NCBI RefSeq assembly: GCF_051401765.1
Contig: NW_027480481.1
Span: 620,001 to 684,000, forward strand
Source: Calliopsis andreniformis
Lineage: Eukaryota; Arthropoda; Insecta; Hymenoptera; Andrenidae
DNA: 64,000 nt
Direction: 5' to 3'
Part shown: positions 11,556 through 25,620 of the stretch, piece by piece
Layout: each line of letters begins with the position of its first letter
Position numbering within the stretch: position 1 is the first letter of the stretch
Position numbers and translations under genes: made by a program
Notes under the pieces: generated by a model
Seen by the model: only the letters and a program-made list of their open reading frames with translations
Told to the model about the DNA's origin: nothing
Databases searched by the model: none

Positions 11556-14482
11556 ATCCTCAATCCTCAATCCACAATCCTCAACCTTCAATACTCAATA
11601 ATCAATCTCCAATCCTAGATCCTCAATCCTCAATCCTGAATCCTCAATACCCAATCCTCATTCTTCAATCCTCAATACCTAATCCTCAATCTTCAATCCT
11701 CAAACATCAATCCTCAATTCTCAATCCTCAATCGTCAGTCCTCAGCCGTCAAACCTCAATCCCCGACCCTTAGCACTCATGCTCAATCCTCAGTCCTCAA
11801 TCCTCAATCCCCAAACCTAAATCCCCTACCGTCAGTCCTCGTCCTCAATCCTCAAACCTCAATCCTCAATCCTCAATATTTAATCATCAATACTCAATCT
11901 TCTATCCTCAATCCTCAATCCTCAATCCTCAATCCTCAATCCTCAATCCTCAATATTCACTCATCAATACTCAACCTTCAATCCTCAATCTTCAATCCTC
12001 AATACTCAATCTTCAATCCTCAATCCTCAGTCCTCAATCCTCAATCCTCAATCCTCAGGCATCAATACTCAATCTACAATATTCAATCCTCAATCCTTAA
12101 TACTCAATCCACAATCCTCAACCTACAATACTCAATACTCAATCTTCAATCCTCAATCCTCAAACCTCAATCCCCAATCCTCAATCCTCAATCCTCAATA
12201 TTCAATCCTCAATACTCAATCTTCAATCATCAATCCTCAATCCTCAATTCTCAGTCGTCAATCCTCAGTCATCAATCCTCAATCTTCAATACTCAATCGT
12301 CAATCCTTAGTCCTCAATCCTCAATCCTCAATCCTCGTTCCTCAAACCTCAATCCTCAACCCTCAGTCTTCATCCTCAATTCTCAATTCTCAATCCTCAG
12401 TCCTCAATCCCCAATACTCAATCATCAATCCTCAATCCTCAATCCTCACTCCTCAGTACACAATCCTCTGTCCTCAATCTTCAATTCTCAATACTCAATC
12501 TTCAATCCTCATTCCTCAATCCTCAATCCTCAATCCTCAATCTTCAATCCTCAATACTCAATCTGCAATCCTCAATCCTCAAACCTCAATCCTCAATCTT
12601 CATTCCTCAATCCTCAATACCCAATCCTCAATCTTCAATCCTCAATCCTCAATCCTCAATTCTCAATCCTCAATCCTTAATCCTCAGACCTCAAACATCA
12701 ATATTCAACCCTCACTCCTCGTCCTCAATCCACAACACTCAATCCTCAGTCGTCAATATTCAATCATCAATATTCAATCTTCAATCCTCAATCCTCAATC
12801 CTCAATCCTCAATCTTCAATCCTCAAACCTCAATCCTCAGTACTAAGTCCTCAATCTTCAATCCTCAATACTCAATCCTCAATCCTCAATACTCAATCTT
12901 CAATCCTCAATCCTCAATCCTCAATCCTGAATCCTCATTCTTCAATCCTCAATACCCAATCCACAATCTTCAATCCTCAATCCTCAGTCCTCAATCCTCA
13001 ATCCTCAATCCTCATTCTTCAATCCTCAATACCCAATCGTCAATCTTCAATTCTCAATCCTCAATCCTCAATTCTCAATCGACAATCCTCAGTCCTCTGT
13101 CCTCAAACCTCAATCCTCAACCCTCAGCCCTCATCCTCAATCCTCAATCGTCAATCCTCAATCCTCAGCCCTCAGTCCTCAAACCTCAATGCTCAATCCT
13201 CAATCCCCATTCCTCAATCCTCAATCCTCAATCCTCAATCCCCAATCCTCAATCCTCAGGCATCAATACTCAATCTTCAGTACTCAATCCTCAATCCTCA
13301 ATTATCAATCCTCAATCCTCAACCCTCAATCCTTATTCCTCAAACCTCAATCCTCAACACTCAGTCCTCATCCTCAATTCTCAATCCTCAATCCTCAATC
13401 CTCAATCCTCAATCTTCAATCCTCAATAATCAACCTCCAATCCTAGATCCTCAATCCCCAATCTTCAATCCTTAATCCTCAATCTTCAATCCTCAATCCT
13501 CAATCCTCAATCCTCAATATTCAATCATCAATACTCAATCTTCAATCCTCAATCCTCAAACCTCAATCCTCAATCCTCATTCTTCAATCCTAAATACCGA
13601 ATCCTCAATCTTCAGTCCTCAATCCTCAATCCTCAATTCTCAATCCTCAATCCTTGATCCTCAGACCTCAAACATCAATATTCAACCCTCAGTCCTCGTC
13701 CTCAATCCACAACCCTCAATCCTCAGTCCTCAATATTCGATGATCAAAATTCAATCTTCAATCCTCAATCCTCAATCCTCAATCCTCAATCCTCAATCCT
13801 CAATCCTCAATCCTCAATCTTCAACCCTGAATCCTCAATCCTCAATACTCAATCCTCAATCTTCAATCCTCAATACTCAATCTTCAATCCTCAATCCTCA
13901 ATCCTCAATCCTCAATCCTCAATCTTCAATCCTCAACACTCAATCTTCAATACTCAATCCTCAATCCTCAATCCTCAATCCTGATTCTTCAACCCTCAAT
14001 ACCCAATCCTCAATTTCAATCCTCAATCCTCAATACTCAATCTGCAGTCCCCAATCCTCAAACCGCAATCCTCAATCCTCATTCTTCAATCCTCAATGCC
14101 CAATCCTCAATCTTCAATACTCAATCCTCAATTCTCAATTCTCAACCCTCAATCCTTAATCCTCAGACCTCAAACATCAATATTCAACCCTCAGTCCTCG
14201 TCCTCAATCCACAACCCTCAAGCCTCAGTCCTCAATATTCAATCATCAATATTCAATCTTCAATCCTCAATCCTCAATTCTCAATCCTCAATTCTGAATC
14301 CTCAATCTTCAATCCTCAATCCTCAGTCCTCAATACTCAATACTCAGTCTTCAATCCTCAATACCCACTCCTCAATCTTCAATCCTCAATCCTCAATCCT
14401 CAATCCTAATTCCTCAATCCTCATTCTTCAATCACCAATACCCAATCCTCAATTTCAATCCTCAATCCTCAATCCTCAATTC
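11556..14482 (+). repeat. Segmental block B, right copy
   Basis: Copy of 5601-8527 at offset 5955. A copy-specific change is CAAAATTC near 13744, where the left copy has CAATATTC near 7789. The same change occurs near 18378, which links this block to the 4.6-kb tandem duplication that overlaps its right part (13231-17864). Confidence 0.85.
11732..11845 (+). repeat. Degenerate module M4, copy 2
   Basis: Copy of 5777-5890 at offset 5955, as part of block B. I saw no change in the diagnostic units. Confidence 0.8.
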
Positions 14483-17400
14483 TCAATCCTCAATCCTCAA
14501 TCCTCATTCCTCAAACCTCAATCCTCAACCCTCAGTCCTCATCCTCAATTCTCAATTCTCAATCCTCAATCCTCAATCCTCAATCTTCAATCCTCAATAA
14601 TCAATATCCGATCCTAGATCCTCAATCCCCAATCTTCAATCGTTAATGCTCAATCTTCAATCCTCAATCCTCATTCTTCAATCCTCAATACCCAATCCTC
14701 AATATAAATCCTCAATCCTCAATCCTCATTTCTCAATCCTCAATCCTCAACCCTCAGCCCTCATCCTCCATCCTCAATCCTCAATCCTCAATCCTCAATC
14801 CTCATTCCCCAACCCTCAGCCCTCATTCCTCAAACCTCAATCCTCAACCCTCAGTCCTCATACTCAATTCTCAATTCTCAATTCTCAATACTCAATCCTC
14901 AATCTTCAATCCTCAATAATCAATCTCCAATCCTCAATCCTCAATCCTCGATCCTCAATCCTCAGGCATCAATACTCAATCTTCAATACTCAATCCTCAA
15001 CCCTCAATCCTCAATCCTCAATACTCAAACCTCAATCCTCAATCCTCAATATTCAATCATCAATACTCAATCTTCAATCCTCAATCCTCAATCCTCAATC
15101 CTCAATCCTCAGTCGTCAATCCCCAATCCTCAATCGTCAAACCTCAATCCTCAACCGTCAGTCCTCGTCCTCAATCCTCAAACCTCAATCCTCAATCCTC
15201 AATCCTCATTCTTCAATCCTAAATACCCAATCCTCAATCTTCAATCCTCAATCATCAATCCTCAATTCTCAATCCTCAATCCTCAATCCTCAATCTTCAA
15301 TCCTCAACACTCAATCTTCAATCCTCAATCCTCAATCCTCAATCCTCAATCCTCAATCCTCAATCCTCAATCTTCAACCCTGAATCCTCAATCCTCAATA
15401 CTCAATCCTCAATCTTCAATCCTCAAAACTCAATCTTCAATCCTCAATCCTCAATCCTCAATCCTCAATCCTCAATCTTCAATCCTCAACACTCAATCTT
15501 CAATCCTCAATCCTCAATCCTCAATCCTCAATCCTCATTCTTCAATCCTCAATACCCAATCCTCAATCTTCAATCCTCAGTCCTCAATCCTCAATCCTAA
15601 TTCCTCAATCCTCATTCCTCAATCCTCAATACCCAATCCTCAATTTCAATCCTCAATCCTCAATCCTCATTTCTCAATCCTCAATCCTCAACCCTCAGCC
15701 CTCATCCTCCATCCTGAATCCTCAATCCTCAATCCTCAATCTTCAATCCTCAATTCTCAATCTTCAATCCACGATCCTCAATCATCAATCCTCAATCCTC
15801 AATCCTCAGGCATCAATACTCAATCTTCAATGCTCAATCCTCAATCCTCAATCCTCAATCCTCAATCCTCAACCCTCAGCCCTCATCCTCAATTCTCAAT
15901 TCTCAATCCTCAATCATCAACCCCCAAACTTCAATCCTCAATCCTCAATCCTCAATCCTCAACCCTCAATCCTCAATACTCAATCTTCAATCCTCAATAT
16001 TCAATCTTCAATCCTCAATACTCAATCTTCAATCCTCAATCCTCAATCCTCATTCTTCAATGCTCAATACTCAATCTGCAATCCTCAATCCTCAAACCTC
16101 AATCCTCAATCCTCATTCTTCAATCCTCAATGCCCAATCCTCAATCTTCAATCCTCAATCCTCAATTCGCAATTCTCAACCCTCAATCCTTAATCCTCAG
16201 ACCTCAAACATCAATATTCAACCCTCAGTCCTCGTCCTCAATCCACAACCCTCAAACCTCAGTCCTCAATATTCAATCATCAATATTCAATCTTCAATCC
16301 TCAATCCTCAATCCTCAATACTCAATTCTGAACCCTCAATATTCAATCCTCAATCCTCAATCCTCAATACTCAATCCTCAATCTTCAATCCTCAATACCC
16401 ACTCCTCAGTCTTCAATCCTCAATCCTCAGTCCTCAATCCTAATTCCTCAATCCTCATTCTTCAATCATCGATACCCAATCCTCAATTTCAATCCTCAAT
16501 CCTCAATCCTCAATTCTCAATCCTCAATCCTCAATCCTCATTCCTCAAACCTCAATCCTCAACCCTCAGTCCTCATCCTCAATTCTCAATTCTCAATCCT
16601 CAATCCTCAATCCTCAATCTTCAATCCTCAATAATCAATATCCGATCCTAGATCCTCAATCCCCAATCTTCAATCGTTAATGCTCAATCTTCAATCCTCA
16701 ATCACCAGTCATCAATCTTCAATCCTCAATGCTCAATCCTCAATCCTCGATCCTCAGTCCTCAATCCCCAATCCTCAATCCTCAAACCTCAATCCTGAAC
16801 CGTCAGTCCTCGTCCTCAATCCTCAAACCTCAATCCTCAATCCTCAATCCTCATTCTTCAATCCTAAATACCCAATCCTCAATCTTCAATCCTCAATCCT
16901 CAATCCTCAATTCTCAATCCTCAATCCTTAATCCTCAGACCTCAAACATCAATATTAAATCCTCAGTCCTCGTCCTCAATCCACAAGCCTCAATCCTTAG
17001 TCCTCAATATTCAATCATCAATATTCAATCTTCAATCCTCAATCCTCAATCCTCAATCCTCAATCCTCAATCCTCAGTCCTCAAACTTCAACCCTGAATC
17101 CTCAATCCTCAATACTCAATCCTCAATCTTCAATCCTCAATCTTCAATCCTCAATAATCAATCTCCAATCCTCAATACTCAATCCTCGATCCTCAATCCT
17201 CAGGCATCAATACTCAATCTTCAATACTCAATCCTCAACCCTCAATCCTCAATCCTCAATACTCAAACCTCAATCCTCAATCCTAATATTCAATCATCAA
17301 TACTCAATCTTCAATCCTCAATCCTCAATCCTCAATCCTCAATCCTCAATCCTCAATCCTCAATCCTCAATCCTCAATCCTCAATCCTCAATCCTCAATC

Positions 17401-17864
17401 CTCAATCCACAATCCTCAACCTTCAATACTCAATAATCAATCTCCAATCCTAGATCCTCAATCCTCAATCCTGAATCCTCAATACCCAATCCTCATTCTT
17501 CAATCCTCAATACCTAATCCTCAATCTTCAATCCTCAAACATCAATCCTCAATTCTCAATCCTCAATCGTCAGTCCTCAGCCGTCAAACCTCAATCCCCG
17601 ACCCTTAGCACTCATGCTCAATCCTCAGTCCTCAATCCTCAATCCCCAAACCTAAATCCCCTACCGTCAGTCCTCGTCCTCAATCCTCAAACCTCAATCC
17701 TCAATCCTCAATATTTAATCATCAATACTCAATCTTCTATCCTCAATCCTCAATCCTCAATCCTCAATCCTCAATCCTCAATCCTCAATATTCACTCATC
17801 AATACTCAACCTTCAATCCTCAATCTTCAATCCTCAATACTCAATCTTCAATCCTCAATCCTCA
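13231..17864 (+). repeat. 4634-bp tandem duplication, copy 1
   Basis: This stretch repeats directly downstream. The offset is 4634 (662 x 7) from about 13231 to 14377 and 4516 from about 14496 onward; the change reflects a deletion in copy 2. Diagnostic marks shared only by the two copies are CAAAATTC (13744 and 18378), CAGTCTTC (near 14345 and 18979), TGAACCGTCAG (near 16796 and 21312) and CCTTAGTCC (near 16995 and 21511). The right half (about 15334-17864) is also homologous to about 2095-6074 with a single 1449-bp unit. Confidence 0.88.
17567..17680 (+). repeat. Degenerate module M4, copy 3
   Basis: Copy of 5777-5890 at offset 11790, near the end of the first copy of the 4.6-kb tandem duplication. 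Confidence 0.8.
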
Positions 17865-20800
17865 ATCCTCAATCCCCAATCCTCAATCCTCAGGCATCAA
17901 TACTCAATCTTCAGTACTCAATCCTCAATCCTCAATTATCAATCCTCAATCCTCAACCCTCAATCCTTATTCCTCAAACCTCAATCCTCAACACTCAGTC
18001 CTCATCCTCAATTCTCAATCCTCAATCCTCAATCCTCAATCCTCAATCTTCAATCCTCAATAATCAACCTCCAATCCTAGATCCTCAATCCCCAATCTTC
18101 AATCCTTAATCCTCAATCTTCAATCCTCAATCCTCAATCCTCAATCCTCAATATTCAATCATCAATACTCAATCTTCAATCCTCAATCCTCAAACCTCAA
18201 TCCTCAATCCTCATTCTTCAATCCTAAATACCGAATCCTCAATCTTCAGTCCTCAATCCGCAATCCTCAATTCTCAATCCTCAATCCTTGATCCTCAGAC
18301 CTCAAACATCAATATTCAACCCTCAGTCCTCGTCCTCAATCCACAACCCTCAATCCTCAGTCCTCAATATTCGATGATCAAAATTCAATCTTCAATCCTC
18401 AATCCTCAATCCTCAATCCTCAATCCTCAATCCTCAATCCTCAATCCTCAATCTTCAACCCTGAATCCTCAATCCTCAATACTCAATCCTCAATCTTCAA
18501 TCCTCAATACTCAATCTTCAATCCTCAATCCTCAATCCTCAATCCTCAATCCTCAATCTTCAATCCTCAACACTCAATCTTCAATACTCAATCCTCAATC
18601 CTCAATCCTCAATCCTGATTCTTCAACCCTCAATACCCAATCCTCAATTTCAATCCTCAATCCTCAATACTCAATCTGCAGTCCCCAATCCTCAAACCGC
18701 AATCCTCAATCCTCATTCTTCAATCCTCAATGCCCAATCCTCAATCTTCAATACTCAATCCTCAATTCTCAATTCTCAACCCTCAATCCTTAATCCTCAG
18801 ACCTCAAACATCAATATTCAACCCTCAGTCCTCGTCCTCAATCCACAACCCTCAAGCCTCAGTCCTCAATATTCAATCATCAATATTCAATCTTCAATCC
18901 TCAATCCTCAATTCTCAATCCTCAATTCTGAATCCTCAATCTTCAATCCTCAATCCTCAGTCCTCAATACTCAATACTCAGTCTTCAATCCTCAATACCC
19001 ACTCCTCAATCCTCAATCCTCATTCCTCAAACCTCAATCCTCAACCCTCAGTCCTCATCCTCAATTCTCAATTCTCAATCCTCAATCCTCAATCCTCAAT
19101 CTTCAATCCTCAATAATCAATATCCGATCCTAGATCCTCAATCCCCAATCTTCAATCGTTAATGCTCAATCTTCAATCCTCAATCCTCATTCTTCAATCC
19201 TCAATACCCAATCCTCAATATAAATCCTCAATCCTCAATCCTCATTTCTCAATCCTCAATCCTCAACCCTCAGCCCTCATCCTCCATCCTCAATCCTCAA
19301 TCCTCAATCCTCAATCCTCATTCCCCAACCCTCAGCCCTCATTCCTCAAACCTCAATCCTCAACCCTCAGTCCTCATACTCAATTCTCAATTCTCAATTC
19401 TCAATACTCAATCCTCAATCTTCAATCCTCAATAATCAATCTCCAATCCTCAATCCTCAATCCTCGATCCTCAATCCTCAGGCATCAATACTCAATCTTC
19501 AATACTCAATCCTCAACCCTCAATCCTCAATCCTCAATACTCAAACCTCAATCCTCAATCCTCAATATTCAATCATCAATACTCAATCTTCAATCCTCAA
19601 TCCTCAATCCTCAATCCTCAATCCTCAGTCGTCAATCCCCAATCCTCAATCGTCAAACCTCAATCCTCAACCGTCAGTCCTCGTCCTCAATCCTCAAACC
19701 TCAATCCTCAATCCTCAATCCTCATTCTTCAATCCTAAATACCCAATCCTCAATCTTCAATCCTCAATCATCAATCCTCAATTCTCAATCCTCAATCCTC
19801 AATCCTCAATCTTCAATCCTCAACACTCAATCTTCAATCCTCAATCCTCAATCCTCAATCCTCAATCCTCAATCCTCAATCCTCAATCTTCAACCCTGAA
19901 TCCTCAATCCTCAATACTCAATCCTCAATCTTCAATCCTCAAAACTCAATCTTCAATCCTCAATCCTCAATCCTCAATCCTCAATCCTCAATCTTCAATC
20001 CTCAACACTCAATCTTCAATCCTCAATCCTCAATCCTCAATCCTCAATCCTCATTCTTCAATCCTCAATACCCAATCCTCAATCTTCAATCCTCAGTCCT
20101 CAATCCTCAATCCTAATTCCTCAATCCTCATTCCTCAATCCTCAATACCCAATCCTCAATTTCAATCCTCAATCCTCAATCCTCATTTCTCAATCCTCAA
20201 TCCTCAACCCTCAGCCCTCATCCTCCATCCTGAATCCTCAATCCTCAATCCTCAATCTTCAATCCTCAATTCTCAATCTTCAATCCACGATCCTCAATCA
20301 TCAATCCTCAATCCTCAATCCTCAGGCATCAATACTCAATCTTCAATGCTCAATCCTCAATCCTCAATCCTCAATCCTCAATCCTCAACCCTCAGCCCTC
20401 ATCCTCAATTCTCAATTCTCAATCCTCAATCATCAACCCCCAAACTTCAATCCTCAATCCTCAATCCTCAATCCTCAACCCTCAATCCTCAATACTCAAT
20501 CTTCAATCCTCAATATTCAATCTTCAATCCTCAATACTCAATCTTCAATCCTCAATCCTCAATCCTCATTCTTCAATGCTCAATACTCAATCTGCAATCC
20601 TCAATCCTCAAACCTCAATCCTCAATCCTCATTCTTCAATCCTCAATGCCCAATCCTCAATCTTCAATCCTCAATCCTCAATTCGCAATTCTCAACCCTC
20701 AATCCTTAATCCTCAGACCTCAAACATCAATATTCAACCCTCAGTCCTCGTCCTCAATCCACAACCCTCAAACCTCAGTCCTCAATATTCAATCATCAAT

Positions 20801-22380
20801 ATTCAATCTTCAATCCTCAATCCTCAATCCTCAATACTCAATTCTGAACCCTCAATATTCAATCCTCAATCCTCAATCCTCAATACTCAATCCTCAATCT
20901 TCAATCCTCAATACCCACTCCTCAGTCTTCAATCCTCAATCCTCAGTCCTCAATCCTAATTCCTCAATCCTCATTCTTCAATCATCGATACCCAATCCTC
21001 AATTTCAATCCTCAATCCTCAATCCTCAATTCTCAATCCTCAATCCTCAATCCTCATTCCTCAAACCTCAATCCTCAACCCTCAGTCCTCATCCTCAATT
21101 CTCAATTCTCAATCCTCAATCCTCAATCCTCAATCTTCAATCCTCAATAATCAATATCCGATCCTAGATCCTCAATCCCCAATCTTCAATCGTTAATGCT
21201 CAATCTTCAATCCTCAATCACCAGTCATCAATCTTCAATCCTCAATGCTCAATCCTCAATCCTCGATCCTCAGTCCTCAATCCCCAATCCTCAATCCTCA
21301 AACCTCAATCCTGAACCGTCAGTCCTCGTCCTCAATCCTCAAACCTCAATCCTCAATCCTCAATCCTCATTCTTCAATCCTAAATACCCAATCCTCAATC
21401 TTCAATCCTCAATCCTCAATCCTCAATTCTCAATCCTCAATCCTTAATCCTCAGACCTCAAACATCAATATTAAATCCTCAGTCCTCGTCCTCAATCCAC
21501 AAGCCTCAATCCTTAGTCCTCAATATTCAATCATCAATATTCAATCTTCAATCCTCAATCCTCAATCCTCAATCCTCAATCCTCAATCCTCAGTCCTCAA
21601 ACTTCAACCCTGAATCCTCAATCCTCAATACTCAATCCTCAATCTTCAATCCTCAATCTTCAATCCTCAATAATCAATCTCCAATCCTCAATACTCAATC
21701 CTCGATCCTCAATCCTCAGGCATCAATACTCAATCTTCAATACTCAATCCTCAACCCTCAATCCTCAATCCTCAATACTCAAACCTCAATCCTCAATCCT
21801 AATATTCAATCATCAATACTCAATCTTCAATCCTCAATCCTCAATCCTCAATCCTCAATCCTCAATCCTCAATCCTCAATCCTCAATCCTCAATCCTCAA
21901 TCCTCAATCCTCAATCCTCAATCCACAATCCTCAACCTTCAATACTCAATAATCAATCTCCAATCCTAGATCCTCAATCCTCAATCCTGAATCCTCAATA
22001 CCCAATCCTCATTCTTCAATCCTCAATACCTAATCCTCAATCTTCAATCCTCAAACATCAATCCTCAATTCTCAATCCTCAATCGTCAGTCCTCAGCCGT
22101 CAAACCTCAATCCCCGACCCTTAGCACTCATGCTCAATCCTCAGTCCTCAATCCTCAATCCCCAAACCTAAATCCCCTACCGTCAGTCCTCGTCCTCAAT
22201 CCTCAAACCTCAATCCTCAATCCTCAATATTTAATCATCAATACTCAATCTTCTATCCTCAATCCTCAATCCTCAATCCTCAATCCTCAATCCTCAATCC
22301 TCAATATTCACTCATCAATACTCAACCTTCAATCCTCAATCTTCAATCCTCAATACTCAATCTTCAATCCTCAATCCTCA
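17865..22380 (+). repeat. 4634-bp tandem duplication, copy 2 (4516 bp, with internal deletion)
   Basis: Second copy of the preceding block. It lacks about 118 bp corresponding to 14378-14495 of copy 1; the breakpoint is near 19011 between a CACTCC unit and a TCATTCC unit. The lost piece contained a 6-bp TCAATT unit, which explains why 118 is one less than 17 x 7. A private substitution, TCAATCCG, is near 18260. At about 22381 the sequence switches to the version seen from 6075 (offset 16306). Confidence 0.87.
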
Positions 22381-25300
22381 GTCCTCAATCCTCAATCCTC
22401 AATCCTCAGGCATCAATACTCAATCTACAATATTCAATCCTCAATCCTTAATACTCAATCCACAATCCTCAACCTACAATACTCAATACTCAATCTTCAA
22501 TCCTCAATCCTCAAACCTCAATCCCCAATCCTCAATCCTCAATCCTCAATATTCAATCCTCAATACTCAATCTTCAATCATCAATCCTCAATCCTCAATT
22601 CTCAGTCGTCAATCCTCAGTCATCAATCCTCAATCTTCAATACTCAATCGACAATCCTTAGTCCTCAATCCTCAATCCTCAATCCTCGTTCCTCAAACCT
22701 CAATCCTCAACCCTCAGTCTTCATCCTCAATTCTCAATTCTCAATCCTCAGTCCTCAATCCCCAATACTCAATCATCAATCCTCAATCCTCAATCCTCAC
22801 TCCTCAGTACACAATCCTCTGTCCTCAATCTTCAATTCTCAATACTCAATCTTCAATCCTCATTCCTCAATCCTCAATCCTCAATCCTCAATCTTCAATC
22901 CTCAATACTCAATCTGCAATCCTCAATCCTCAAACCTCAATCCTCAATCTTCATTCCTCAATCCTCAATACCCAATCCTCAATCTTCAATCCTCAATCCT
23001 CAATCCTCAATTCTCAATCCTCAATCCTTAATCCTCAGACCTCAAACATCAATATTCAACCCTCACTCCTCGTCCTCAATCCACAACCCTCAATCCTCAG
23101 TCGTCAATATTCAATCATCAATATTCAATCTTCAATCCTCAATCCTCAATCCTCAATCCTCAATCTTCAATCCTCAAACCTCAATCCTCAATACTAAGTC
23201 CTCAATCTTCAATCCTCAATACTCAATCCTCAATCCTCAATACTCAATCTTCAATCCTCAATCCTCAATCCTCAATCCTGAATCCTCATTCTTCAATCCT
23301 CAATACCCGATCCACAATCTTCAATCCTCAATCCTCAGTCCTCAATCCTCAATCCTCAATCCTCATTCTTCAATCCTCAATACCCAATCGTCAATCTTCA
23401 ATTCTCAATCCTCAATCCTCAATTCTCAATCGACAATCCTCAGTCCTCTGTCCTCAAACCTCAATCCTCAACCCTCAGCCCTCATCCTCAATCCTCAATC
23501 GTCAATCCTCAATCCTCAGCCCTCAGTCCTCAAACCTCAATGCTCAATCCTCAATCCCCATTCCTCAATCCTCAATCCTCAATCCTCAATCCCCAATCCT
23601 CAATCCTCAGGCATCAATACTCAATCTTCAGTACTCAATCCTCAATCCTCAATTATCAATCCTCAATCCTCAACCCTCAATCCTTATTCCTCAAACCTCA
23701 ATCCTCAACACTCAGTCCTCATCCTCAATTCTCAATCCTCAATCCTCAATCCTCAATCCTCAATCTTCAATCCTCAATAATCAACCTCCAATCCTAGATC
23801 CTCAATCCCCAATCTTCAATCCTTAATCCTCAATCTTCAATCCTCAATCCTCAATCCTCAATCCTCAATATTCAATCATCAATACTCAATCTTCAATCCT
23901 CAATCCTCAAACCTCAATCCTCAATCCTCATTCTTCAATCCTAAATACCGAATCCTCAATCTTCAGTCCTCAATCCTCAATCCTCAATTCTCAATCCTCA
24001 ATCCTTGATCCTCAGACCTCAAACATCAATATTCAACCCTCAGTCCTCGTCCTCAATCCACAACCCTCAATCCTCAGTCCTCAATATTCGATGATCAATA
24101 TTCAATCTTCAATCCTCAATCCTCAATCCTCAATCCTCAATCCTCAATCCTCAATCCTCAATCCTCAATCTTCAACCCTGAATCCTCAATCCTCAATACT
24201 CAATCCTCAATCTTCAATCCTCAATACTCAATCTTCAATCCTCAATCCTCAATCCTCAATCCTCAATCTTCAATCCTCAACACTCAATCTTCAATACTCA
24301 ATCCTCAATCCTCAATCCTCAATCCTGATTCTTCAACCCTCAATACCCAATCCTCAATTTCAATCCTCAATCCTCAATACTCAATCTGCAATCCCCAATC
24401 CTCAAACCGCAATCCTCAATCCTCATTCTTCAATCCTCAATGCCCAATCCTCAATCTTCAATACTCAATCCTCAATTCTCAATTCTCAACCCTCAATCCT
24501 TAACCCTCAGACCTCAAACATCAATATTCAACCCTCAGTCCTCGTCCTCAATCCACAACCCTCAAGCCTCAGTCCTCAATATTCAATCATCAATATTCAA
24601 TCTTCAATCCTCAATCCTCAATTCTCAATCCTCAATTCTGAATCCTCAATCTTCAATCCTCAATCCTCAGTCCTCAATACTCAATCCTCAATCTTCAATC
24701 CTCAATACCCACTCCTCAATCTTCAATCCTCAATCCTCAATCCTCAATCCTAATTCCTCAATCCTCATTCTTCAATCACCAATACCCAATCCTCAATTTC
24801 AATCCTCAATCCTCAATCCTCAATTCTCAATCCTCAATCCTCAATCCTCATACCTCAAACCTCAATCCTCAACCCTCAGTCCTCATCCTCAATTCTCAAT
24901 TCTCAATCCTCAATCCTCAATCCTCAATCTTCAATCCTCAATAATCAATATCCGATCCTAGATCCTCAATCCCCAATCTTCAATCGTTAATGCTCAATCT
25001 TCAATCCTCAATCCTCATTCTTCAATCCTCAATACCCAATCCTCAATATAAATCCTCAATCCTCAATCCTCATTTCTCAATCCTCAATCCTCAACCCTCA
25101 GCCCTCATCCTCCATCCTCAATCCTCAATCCTCAATCCTCAATCCTCATTCCCCAACCCTCAGCCCTCATTCCTCAAACCTCAATCCTCAACCCTCAGTC
25201 CTCATACTCAATTCTCAATTCTCAATTCTCAATACTCAATCCTCAATCTTCAATCCTCAATAATCAACCTCCAATCCTCAATCCTCAATCCTCGATCCTC

Positions 25301-25620
25301 AATCCTCAGGCATCAATACTCAATCTTCAATACTCAATCCTCAACCCTCAATCCTCAATCCTCAATACTCAAACCTCAATCCTCAATCCTCAATATTCAA
25401 TCATCAATACTCAATCTTCAATCCTCAATCATCAATCCTCAATCCTCAGTCGTCAATCCCCAATCCTCAATCCTCAAACCTCAATCCTCAACCGTCCGTC
25501 CTCGTCCTCAATCCTCAAACCTCAATCCTCAATCCTCAATCCTCATTCTTCAATCCTAAATACCCAATCCTCAATCTTCAATCCTCAATCATCAATCCTC
25601 AATTCTCAATCCTCAATCCT
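21850..25620 (+). repeat. Third copy of the 11.5-15.3 kb region
   Basis: This stretch aligns with about 11500-15286 at offset 10351, falling to 10344 after one 7-bp unit is lost near 24240-24265. From 22381 to about 24826 it also aligns with 6075-8527 (offset 16306, then 16299). At 24095 it has CAATATTC, as in the leftmost copy, and not the CAAAATTC of 13744 and 18378. It was therefore copied before that change or from the left version. It overlaps the end of the 4.6-kb tandem copy because both share this sequence. Confidence 0.8.
22083..22196 (+). repeat. Degenerate module M4, copy 4
   Basis: Copy of 17567-17680 at offset 4516, in the second copy of the 4.6-kb tandem duplication. Confidence 0.8.
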
